64,000 nucleotides of DNA from Mycobacterium colombiense (GTDB lineage Bacteria; Actinomycetota; Actinomycetes; Mycobacteriales; Mycobacteriaceae): contig NZ_QMEU01000001.1 in the NCBI RefSeq assembly GCF_003284975.1, positions 62,001 to 126,000 on the forward strand, in the 5' to 3' direction. Position numbers and translations under genes: made by a program. Below are positions 51,914 through 59,580 of this stretch, in pieces; position 1 is the stretch's first letter, and the number at the start of each line of letters is the position of its first letter. The notes under the pieces are model-generated. The model was given only the letters and a program-made list of their open reading frames with translations. It made no database searches and had not been told where the DNA came from.

Positions 51914-53194
51914 ATGTCTTCGACCGCGGCTGCCGTCTGCGTCGAAGTGCGCCCCAAGGATCGTCTTGAGGTGTTGTTCGAGGAGTTGGCGGAGTTGACC
52001 GGTCAACGTAATGCGATTGATGGGCGCATCGTGGAGATCGTCGCCGAGATCGATCGCGATGAATTGTGCGGTATCACCGGGGCGCGGTCGGTGCCGGCGT
52101 TGGTGGCCTGGAAGACGGGCTGCTCGCCGACCAACGCGCACACGATCGCCACGATCGCCCACCGGTTGGCCGAGTTCCCGCGCTGCGCCGGCGGCATGCG
52201 GCAGGGTCGGCTGTCGGCCGATCAGGTCGGGGTGATCGCCGCCCGGGGCGGGCAGGGATCTGATGAGCATTACGCGCAGTTGGCCGCGGTGGCCACGGTC
52301 AACCAGTTGCGTACCGCGGTCAGGCTGGAGCCGCGCCCCGACCCCGAGGCCCGGCCCGAGGAGCTGGAGCGTTCGTTCACCACGACCACCACCGAGGCGG
52401 GCAGCTGTTACCGGATCACCCTGCCACACCCCGAGGCGGCGAAGTTCGATGCGGCGGTGGCCTCGCATCGTGACGCACTGATCGCCGAGTGGAAACACGA
52501 TCACGACACCGGCGCGGGTGATCAGCGGCCGCCGGTGCCGGGCACGGTAGAGGAGTTTATGCGTCTGGTGGAGGCGGGCTGGGATGTCGAGGCGGCGCGG
52601 CGCCCGCACGGGCAGCACACCACCGTGGTGGTGCACCTCGATGTGGACAAGCCCGCCGCCGCACTGCATCGGGGTCCGCTGCTCGCCGATGCCGACCGCC
52701 AATATTTGAGCTGTGATGCCACCGGTGAAGTCTGGTTCGAACGCCGCGGCGAGGTTATCGGCGCCGGGCGGGCCACGCGGCTGATCAACCGGCGGCTACG
52801 CCGCGCGCTGGAGCATCGCGACCGCACCTGTGTGGTGCCCGGCTGCGGCGCCACCCGCGGCCTGCACGCCCATCACCTGCGGCACTGGGAAGACGGCGGC
52901 CCCACCGAGTTGGCCAACCTGGTGCTGCTGTGCCCCTACCACCACCGTCTGCATCATCGTGGTGTCCTCACCATCACCGGACCCGCACACGCACTCACCG
53001 TCACCGACACCACCGGCCGCCCATTGAGCCCGGGATCGCTGGCACGCCCACCCACAAAACCCCCACCCACAGTCCCGCCCTGTCCGGGACCGATCGGGAA
53101 CGCGCCGACTGGTGGTGGTACACACCCTTCCAACCCCAACCACCACCAACAACCAACTAGCTTTTGCGGCACCCGATCCTTGGGCATGCATTGA
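51914..53194 (+). mobile_element. DUF222/HNH endonuclease gene, REP13E12-type repeat family
   Basis: This 426-residue protein has an N-terminal DUF222 domain and a C-terminal HNH nuclease domain (about 306-350), with CVVPGCG, LHAHHLRHWEDGGPTELANLVLLCPYHHRLHH. It ends in a proline/asparagine-rich tail. Genes of this type make up the 13E12 repeat family, present in many near-identical copies in mycobacterial genomes and linked to phage-like element insertion. The start region with GATGATGGCGTCATG is typical of the family. It separates the hydratase operon from the aldehyde dehydrogenase and is unrelated to the catabolic genes. Confidence 0.9.
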
Positions 53195-53280
53195 AGCTCA
53201 AAGATATTGCGGCATCCATTAATTTGCACATGCCCGGCCGCCTACCGGTTGCCTGGCGCGGTGCCCGACACCCGCAAAAC

Positions 53281-54747
53281 CTAGAGCGGCGGCAGCTGCC
53301 CCTTGGCTATCAGCGTCTGCAGCTCGACGTACTCGTGCAGGCCCTCCGGCCCGAACTCGCGGCCGATGCCCGACTGCTTGAAGCCGCCGAAGGGTGCGCC
53401 GATGTCCAAGGTGTACATGTTGATGCCGTAGGTCCCGGTGCGGACCGCGGCCGCGACCTGCAGGCCATGCTCGATGTCGGCAGTCCACACCGAACCGGCC
53501 AAGCCGTAATCGGTTTCGTTGGCGATGCGGATCGCGTCGTCCTCGTCGCGGTAGCGCAGCACGGTCAGCACCGGGCCGAAGATCTCCTCGCGGGCGATGC
53601 GCATGTCGTTGGTGGCGTCGGCGAACAACGTCGGCTGCACGTACCAGCCGCGCTCGGATGGGCTCTGCTCGCCACCGAGCACGACGCGAGCGCCCTCGCT
53701 GCGGCCGGACTTGATGTAATCCTGGACACGGCGCTGTTGCCGTTGCGCGACAAGGGGTCCGATGTCCGTCGACTCGTCGGCCGGGTCGCCGACCTTGAGC
53801 GCCGACATCATGCCGGCCAGCGCGTCGACGACCTCGTCGTGCTTGCGGTCGCTGACCAGAATCCGGGTCTGCGCCACGCACGCCTGGCCGTTGTTCATCA
53901 GGCCCGCGGACTTCAGGCCGGCCACCGTCTTGTCGATGTCGGCGTCGTCGAGGATGATGGCCGCCGACTTGCCGCCCAGCTCCAAACTGACCCGCTTCAG
54001 CTGCTCGCCGCACAGCGCGGCGATCCGGCGCCCGACGGCGCTGGAACCGGTGAACGCGATCTTGTCCACGCCGGGATGGCGCACCAGCGCCTCACCGATC
54101 TCCGGGCCGCCGGGCAGCACCGACACCACGCCGTCGGGCAACCCGATCTGTTCGATCATCTCGGCCAACCACAAGGCGTCCAACGGAGTTTCGGGCGCGG
54201 GCTTGATGATGACCGTGCAGCCCGCGATCAGCGCCGGGATCAGCTTGGGCATGATCAGAAACTGCGGCACGTTCCACGGCACGATCGCCCCGACCACTCC
54301 GACCGGAGCCCTGCGCAGGTGCACCTCGCCGAGCACGCCCTGGCGGCGTTCCTGCCACGGGAACTCGCGGGCGGCGGCCAGCGACAGGTGCATCAGCGCC
54401 GCCGCGGCCGCCCCCTGGCCCATTCGGCTGAAGCTACGCGGCGACCCCATTTCGTCGGTGATGAGATCGGCCATCTCGTCGGCGTGGCCGGCATAGATTC
54501 CGGCGAGCTGTTCGACCTTGGCCATCCGTTCGGCATGGCTCAGCCGTGGCCACGGACCGTGATCGAACGCGTGCCGTGCGGCGGCGACGGCCGCCTCGAC
54601 GTCCTCGGGGCCGGCGACTTGGACGTGCCCGACCGGCTCCTCCGAGTGTGGCGAGATCACCGCGAGCTGCTGGGGATTAGCCGGCTTGCGCCACTGGCCC
54701 CCAATGAACACCTCGTTATAGGAGCGATGGCCGGAAGTCTCTGTCAT
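53281..54747 (-). CDS. Aldehyde dehydrogenase
   Basis: The 488-residue enzyme has the family catalytic residues Glu256 (LELGGKSA) and Cys290 (NNGQACVAQTRI), with PWNVPQFLIMPKLIPALIAG and TGSSAVGR in the NAD domain and EEIFGPVLTV later. It would oxidise an aldehyde to an acid with NAD(P), for example after P450 or alcohol dehydrogenase steps. It stands alone on the minus strand. The overlapping dyads at 54785-54812 lie between it and the divergent AttH-like gene. The 86 bases between it and the HNH gene hold nothing recognisable. Confidence 0.95.
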   Translation of the reverse strand: MTETSGHRSYNEVFIGGQWRKPANPQQLAVISPHSEEPVGHVQVAGPEDVEAAVAAARHAFDHGPWPRLSHAERMAKVEQLAGIYAGHADEMADLITDEMGSPRSFSRMGQGAAAAALMHLSLAAAREFPWQERRQGVLGEVHLRRAPVGVVGAIVPWNVPQFLIMPKLIPALIAGCTVIIKPAPETPLDALWLAEMIEQIGLPDGVVSVLPGGPEIGEALVRHPGVDKIAFTGSSAVGRRIAALCGEQLKRVSLELGGKSAAIILDDADIDKTVAGLKSAGLMNNGQACVAQTRILVSDRKHDEVVDALAGMMSALKVGDPADESTDIGPLVAQRQQRRVQDYIKSGRSEGARVVLGGEQSPSERGWYVQPTLFADATNDMRIAREEIFGPVLTVLRYRDEDDAIRIANETDYGLAGSVWTADIEHGLQVAAAVRTGTYGINMYTLDIGAPFGGFKQSGIGREFGPEGLHEYVELQTLIAKGQLPPL

Positions 54748-54784
54748 CGGGGCACTTCCTCAGGGGATCGGACCGCGACCGCAA

Positions 54785-54812
54785 TTTCGCTATTCACGCT
54801 AACATAGCGAAA
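54785..54812. promoter_or_regulatory. Overlapping dyads in a divergent promoter
   Basis: Arms TTTCGCTA (54785-54792) and TAGCGAAA (54805-54812) are perfect 8-bp complements. A second dyad, CGCTA-ACA-TAGCG (54797-54809), sits inside the right half. The core CTAACATAG is identical to that at 40485-40493. The element lies 38 bases from the aldehyde dehydrogenase start and 19 from the AttH-like start. Confidence 0.7.
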
Positions 54813-54830
54813 AAAGCAGCGAGGCCCGAT

Positions 54831-56180
54831 ATGACCAGCGATTGGCGCAGTTACCCGTTCCAGTTGGTGCCCGACGACGACCAGTTGGAATTTCCCGCCG
54901 CGGAAGGCGAACATGCCGACCAGGAATCGGACACCTGGTTCATCGCCGGCCAGCTCGACGCCGCCGAGACCGATCGATCGTTTGCCTTCCTGACCATCTT
55001 CAACAAGAACCGGCCCGGGGGCACGGTGGTCGCGGACTTCTACACGCTGGCGCTGTTCGACCTCGACACCGGCGACTACGGCACCTTCACGGACTACGAC
55101 ATGCCGCCGGCCAACATGGAGCCGGGCGCCCAGCCCAAGCTGACGACGGCGTCGGGCCACCTCGACATCAACTATCACAGCGGCGCGGGTACCGCGTCGT
55201 GGACGACCAGTCGCAACGGCGATGGCGAACTGCTGCCCTACACGTACCGCGTGAGCCTGGTCGGAATGGATCAGTCCGCCCGGCCCATGCGACTGGATCT
55301 GGCCGTATCACCAACGCGCGCACCGACACCGGTGGGTGCGTCGACGTACAACGGAAAGATCGTCTGCTTCGGTCAAAGCGACACCTATTCCTATTTCCAG
55401 ACCGGAATGGCGATGACCGGCACCTTGCGCTGGGGAGACGTGGTGGCGCAGGTGTCCGGCACCAGCGGGCACGTCGACAGGCAGTGGTTCCCGAAGTACG
55501 CCGGCGGAGGTGGATCCGGGGGAGATCCGCGGGCCAGGTCGCACGAATGGCGCACGATCAACTTCGACAACGGCGTCGACCTGAGCATCTGGCGCCAGTT
55601 CGACCGCACAGATGGCAATGCGCTGCAACCGTTTACCGGAATCACGACAAGCCACCCAGACCCCACGATCGCGCCGCAATGCGCCGAAGACATCGAGGTC
55701 ACGGTCAGCAGCTACGTGCGATGGCCGGAGGCCATGCGACCGCTGGTGCGACCACTCGCCCCGGCGCGGTACATGCCCGACCGGCACCGGATCACCTGTC
55801 CCACACTGCAATTAGATCTCTTTGGCGAGCCGCTGGTGCCCGCTCCGGCGCACGGGCTGCCGATCGAATACATGGAAGGCCCCTACCGCTACCGCGGGAC
55901 AATGTGGGGAGAACCGGTGACGGGCTTCGCGTTCAACGAACGCTCGCTGGCGCTATACCGGGATTGGGAGCTCGTCGAGGTGCTGTCCACCACTGTCGCG
56001 AACCTGACACCGCCGGAGCCTCGATTGCAGACGATGGTGGATCAGTTGGTGCCCCTGGTGGCCGCCGGGCGCCGCAAGGACGCCGTCGAGCTGCTGTTCA
56101 GCTCGGCGCCCGTCGAAAACGACGCGCTGGCAAAGCTTCTCGACGACCTTATCGCGGTGCTGTCAGTCGACGGCGGCTGA
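54831..56180 (+). CDS. AttH/CrtC-like (lipocalin-like) protein
   Basis: The 449-residue protein resembles the AttH/CrtC family of double beta-barrel proteins, which includes carotenoid 1,2-hydratase. Support comes from the SGHVDRQWFPKY motif near 217-228 (family: G..D.QW) and the repeated beta patterns before it. No signal peptide is present. It would bind, and possibly hydrate or isomerise, a terpenoid-like lipid, which suits a terpenoid-type catabolic cluster. The match is by motif only, so the functional call is weak. It overlaps the convergent Rieske gene by 18 bases. Confidence 0.7.
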   Translation: MTSDWRSYPFQLVPDDDQLEFPAAEGEHADQESDTWFIAGQLDAAETDRSFAFLTIFNKNRPGGTVVADFYTLALFDLDTGDYGTFTDYDMPPANMEPGAQPKLTTASGHLDINYHSGAGTASWTTSRNGDGELLPYTYRVSLVGMDQSARPMRLDLAVSPTRAPTPVGASTYNGKIVCFGQSDTYSYFQTGMAMTGTLRWGDVVAQVSGTSGHVDRQWFPKYAGGGGSGGDPRARSHEWRTINFDNGVDLSIWRQFDRTDGNALQPFTGITTSHPDPTIAPQCAEDIEVTVSSYVRWPEAMRPLVRPLAPARYMPDRHRITCPTLQLDLFGEPLVPAPAHGLPIEYMEGPYRYRGTMWGEPVTGFAFNERSLALYRDWELVEVLSTTVANLTPPEPRLQTMVDQLVPLVAAGRRKDAVELLFSSAPVENDALAKLLDDLIAVLSVDGG

Positions 56181-57314
56181 GCGCAAAAGCGCGCGGGCCC
56201 ACGTGATGTGGCGATGCTGCAAACCCGGCTCGTTGCGGCCGAACAGCAGGTGATCGCGGACTCCGGACTCCAGATTGGCTTGCAGCCGCTCGACCAGCCG
56301 GTAGTCCTCGTCGCGCACGGTGGCATGTGCATATTCGAAGACGGCCTGAGCCCCGGCGGCCACCGCCTCGTCGGAGAGGTCCTGCGGAGTTGCATTCTGG
56401 TGCACGGTGATTGACCTGCCGGGGCGGTCGCCGGGGTAGACGCGGAACAGCTCACCGTTGGCGATGGTCACCGACAGCACGATGTTGGGGAACAGCGCGT
56501 AGATCACCACCATGTTGTGGAACGGATTCCACTGATCCTCGGGCACGTCCTCGAGCTCGAGAATGGTGTTGAGCGGGAAGATCAACCGATGGTGCGGGCC
56601 GTAGGAGTCGAACAGCGTGCAGTTGCTGCGCGCAATGGTGGCGAAGGTCTGTTGATGGACGGTGGCGAAATGGTAGTTCTCGGCGAAGGTGTCGATGGCC
56701 AGTTTCCAGTTGATCGGGGAGTCCAGCACCTTCTCGCCCAGCGGCGACCAGCGGCCGATGCCCCAGGAGTCCAGTTCCTGGGCGAGCGGGCCCAGGTGTG
56801 CGGCCACATCCAATGTCGCGCCGGGATCCAGTGCCACCCATAGGAATCCAGCGAACTCGGTGGCCGGGAGTTCGGTCAGGCCGTCGGACTTGACGGTCAC
56901 TTCCGGGAACCCCTCACGTCCCGGAAGTGCCACCAAGTGCCCGGTGTTGTCGTACGTCCAGGCGTGGTATGGGCAGGTGAACCGCTTGGCGATGCCGCAT
57001 CCCGTCGTCACCTGTGACTGGCGGTGCAGACACACGTTGTAGAACGCCTTGACGGATCCCTCGGACGTTCTGGTCAGCAGGATGGATCGCCCCATCACCG
57101 TCTTGGTGCAATACGCGCCGGGGACGGGAAGTTCCGAGACATAGCCGACCAGTTGAGGGCTGGCCAGGAGCATGGCGCGATCCCGGTCGTGTCGCTCGAC
57201 ACCCGTGTAGTCCCGCGCGTCGACGGTGTGCTGGCCGGGTGCGAGGTCGGTCGTCTTGTCCCGCGCCAACTTCAACGCGCGCCGGGTCAGGTCGATCAGC
57301 TGACCGTGTTCCAT
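56163..57314 (-). CDS. Aromatic-ring-hydroxylating type Rieske oxygenase
   Basis: This 383-residue oxygenase has Rieske ligands C95-x-H97 and C114-x2-H117 (CPYHAW), and iron-site histidines H215 and H220 in AENYHFATVH. Its C-terminal domain matches ring-hydroxylating alpha subunits or choline/carnitine-type oxygenases, unlike the two KshA-like enzymes in the window. It is divergent from the MerR regulator, with the dyad at 57327-57349 between them, so it is the likely target of that regulator. The substrate is unknown. Confidence 0.92.
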   Translation of the reverse strand: MEHGQLIDLTRRALKLARDKTTDLAPGQHTVDARDYTGVERHDRDRAMLLASPQLVGYVSELPVPGAYCTKTVMGRSILLTRTSEGSVKAFYNVCLHRQSQVTTGCGIAKRFTCPYHAWTYDNTGHLVALPGREGFPEVTVKSDGLTELPATEFAGFLWVALDPGATLDVAAHLGPLAQELDSWGIGRWSPLGEKVLDSPINWKLAIDTFAENYHFATVHQQTFATIARSNCTLFDSYGPHHRLIFPLNTILELEDVPEDQWNPFHNMVVIYALFPNIVLSVTIANGELFRVYPGDRPGRSITVHQNATPQDLSDEAVAAGAQAVFEYAHATVRDEDYRLVERLQANLESGVRDHLLFGRNEPGLQHRHITWARALLRSAAVD

Positions 57315-57326
57315 CCGCCCAGTACA

Positions 57327-57349
57327 GACCTTGTAACAGTTGTAAGGTC
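57327..57349. promoter_or_regulatory. MerR-type operator dyad
   Basis: A 23-bp dyad has outer arms GACCTT and AAGGTC and inner arms AAC and GTT around a single central base. Long, spaced dyads of this kind are typical MerR operators placed between promoter hexamers. It lies five bases before the MerR GTG start and 12 bases before the divergent Rieske start. Confidence 0.75.
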
Positions 57350-57354
57350 AAGGA

Positions 57355-58257
57355 GTGGCTGAGCAGTTGCTGATCGGCGACGTCACGGCCTTGACTGGCA
57401 TCGCTTCCGGCCGTATTCGCCATTACGAGAGAATCGGGCTACTGCGCGCGCAACACCTGTCCAACGGCTACCGCGTTTTCGGCGTCGAGCAGGTTCTCGA
57501 TTTGTTGCGCATCGACCTGATGCGAAGCCTCGGTATCGGTATCAACGACATTGCCCGCCTGATGGAGGGCGGACACAGCACGCTGGCCGGCCTGCTCGAC
57601 CAGCACCGCACGCTGTTGGTGCAGGAACGTGAGCGGCTCGACCAACTGATCCGGGCCATCGACGAATCCTGCGCCGCCACCGAATGTTCCGGCGCCGACC
57701 TCAACGAGCACATCCTGCACCGGTTGGCGACGACGCACCGCGACAGCATCGGCGTGATCGGGCGGCTCAGCGCGCCGCTGTCAGCGCCCGTCGCCGCGAT
57801 GTACGCGGACCTGTTCGACGAGTGGGAGCTACCGGTTCCCGCCTTGTTCGGGCAAATGGTGCTGCCGGGCGCGGCCAGCACCTTATTGTCGCGACTGGCC
57901 GAGACGCCTGGCCACGACGTGCTGTTCGGCCGATTGCGCAACCTGGCCGCCGACGTGATCGCGCTGGGCGAAGACGATTCGGCGGCGGGAGAGCTTGCGC
58001 GCCGTTGGATCGACCAGCAGCTGGCCGACCCGCTGCCCGACGACGTGGTCGACGTGCTGCGGGGAGTGCAACCGCTGTTGGAGCACGACCCGGTGATCGT
58101 GCAGGGATTCCGCGCCTGGGCGGCATCGATCAGCCCGGCGGCCGCGCACTTCATCGACGAGATCGCCCAGCAGACCGCTCGTCGTGGGGTGGAGGCTGTG
58201 AGCGTCATCGTGCTGCCCGCGCGCCGACCCGTTCAAACAAACGATGCGGCACCGTGA
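57355..58257 (+). CDS. MerR-family transcriptional regulator
   Basis: The 300-residue regulator has the MerR winged helix at about 4-72 (VTALTGIASGRIRHYERIGLL, then RIDLMRSLGIGINDIARLME) and a dimerisation coiled coil (LLVQERERLDQLIRAIDE). A long C-terminal domain of about 180 residues follows, probably for ligand binding. MerR proteins usually activate by untwisting a promoter with a long spacer. The GTG at 57355 follows AAGGA. The dyad just upstream overlaps both divergent start regions, so control of the Rieske gene and of itself is likely. No cysteines typical of metal-sensing MerR members are in the expected place. Confidence 0.92.
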   Translation: MAEQLLIGDVTALTGIASGRIRHYERIGLLRAQHLSNGYRVFGVEQVLDLLRIDLMRSLGIGINDIARLMEGGHSTLAGLLDQHRTLLVQERERLDQLIRAIDESCAATECSGADLNEHILHRLATTHRDSIGVIGRLSAPLSAPVAAMYADLFDEWELPVPALFGQMVLPGAASTLLSRLAETPGHDVLFGRLRNLAADVIALGEDDSAAGELARRWIDQQLADPLPDDVVDVLRGVQPLLEHDPVIVQGFRAWAASISPAAAHFIDEIAQQTARRGVEAVSVIVLPARRPVQTNDAAP

Positions 58258-58317
58258 TGCATATGTGACCGGTGTGATCAACGTGTCATATGGGGTTTGT
58301 GTCGTAATCTGTGGCCT

Positions 58318-59040
58318 GTGTCCTTAGTTACGCGACGTGACCTGCTCAGATTCGCGGCCGCAACCCCGGCATTTCTGGGCCTGGGCGCCGCGGGCGCATC
58401 CCTGAGCGCCACACCGGCGTCGGCCTCGCTCGGCACCCTGCTGGACTATGCGGCCGGCGTCATTCCCGCCAGCCAGATCCGGGCCGCGGGCGCCGTGGGG
58501 TCGATCCGGTATGTCTCCGACCGCCGTCCGGGCGGCAACTGGATGCTCGGCAAGCCGATCCAGGTCGCCGAAGCCCGCGACCTCAACAGCAACGGGCTCA
58601 AAATCGTGTCCTGCTATCAGTACGGCAAGGGCAGTACCGCGGACTGGCTGGGCGGTGCCAATGCCGGCCTGCAGCACGCGCAGCGTGGGATGCAGTTGCA
58701 CGCCGCCGCCGGCGGGCCCGCCAGCGCACCCATTTACGCCTCGATCGACGACGACCCCTCCTACGAGCAGTACAAGAGCCAGGTGGCGCCGTACCTGCGG
58801 TCGTGGGAGTCGGTGATCGGCCATCAGCGCACAGGCGTGTACGCCAATTCGAAAACGATCGACTGGGCGCTGCACGATGGACTGGGCTCTTATTTCTGGC
58901 AGCACAACTGGGGCTCGCCCAAGGGGTACGCCCATCCGGCGGCCAACCTGCACCAGGTTGAAATCGACAAACGCAGCGTCGGCGGGGTGGGCGTGGACAT
59001 CAACGAGATCCTCAAGCCCCAATTCGGGCAGTGGGCCTAG
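58318..59040 (+). CDS. Tat-exported DUF1906 protein, Rv2525c orthologue
   Basis: This 240-residue protein begins with a twin-arginine signal (TRRDLLRFAAA, hydrophobic stretch, then ATPASA cleavage region). A DUF1906 glycoside-hydrolase-like TIM-barrel domain follows (RYVSDRRPGGNWMLGKPIQ, SIDDDPSYEQY, YFWQHNWGSPKGY). Length, sequence and position match M. tuberculosis Rv2525c, a Tat substrate that lies directly upstream of fas and affects cell-wall properties and beta-lactam response. The GTG at 58318 is chosen to match that protein. It marks the border between the accessory catabolic region and conserved core genes. Confidence 0.95.
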   Translation: MSLVTRRDLLRFAAATPAFLGLGAAGASLSATPASASLGTLLDYAAGVIPASQIRAAGAVGSIRYVSDRRPGGNWMLGKPIQVAEARDLNSNGLKIVSCYQYGKGSTADWLGGANAGLQHAQRGMQLHAAAGGPASAPIYASIDDDPSYEQYKSQVAPYLRSWESVIGHQRTGVYANSKTIDWALHDGLGSYFWQHNWGSPKGYAHPAANLHQVEIDKRSVGGVGVDINEILKPQFGQWA

Positions 59041-59580
59041 TCTCGGATCCCGCCGTCCGGCCCGGCCCAGACGCCGACTCTTAAAATTTCCAGCAAACAC
59101 TCGTTCGCTCGTTTTCCCGAGGGGTGCGCGCGGCCATTGGCCGTCCGATGCCGCCAAGGGCGCCGTGACGGCACTCCGTGGCCCAAAATTTTTATGTAAC
59201 GATTCGATAACAAGACTGCTTTGATCTGCGCAGTTATAGCTACTCGACCGTAACCACCTGCACGCAGCGGGTTTGTTAATCGGGTCCGCGCCGTCGGTGA
59301 AACCCCGTGTTACCCAGGACACGGTTACCCATGCGTAGAACTCACCAGTAACCAATCAGCACGCGAAACAAGCGCCGATCCTTATGACACTCTTAGTACA
59401 GCCGATGGAGTCCGTCGCGCCGCTGTGCACCACTCGGGCGGTCCGCCGACAACGCACCGGCCAGCCGTTTCCCGGCTAGTGATTCGACGCTGAACCACGC
59501 CGCATCGACGCCAAGCCCGCCAGGCGGTGGTGACCGCCAGACGACGAGACCTAAAGACGCATACAGGGGAGACAGACAAG
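59041..59580 (+). promoter_or_regulatory. 540-base fas upstream region
   Basis: No gene is visible in this gap. It holds direct repeats of GTTACCC at 59309 and GGTTACCC at 59323, with CGTAACC and AGTAACC on either side (near 59249 and 59346). It also has an AACACTCGTTCGCTCGTTTTCC stretch starting near 59095 with two CTCGTT copies. The fas gene in mycobacteria is activated by FasR and sensed through long-chain acyl-CoA. I cannot match the exact FasR operator from memory. GGGGAG lies about nine bases before the fas start. Confidence 0.5.

Noticed and set aside
53164..54807. A 547-codon plus-strand frame over the aldehyde dehydrogenase
   Set aside because: The minus strand encodes a full aldehyde dehydrogenase with Glu256 and Cys290, so the plus frame is a shadow.
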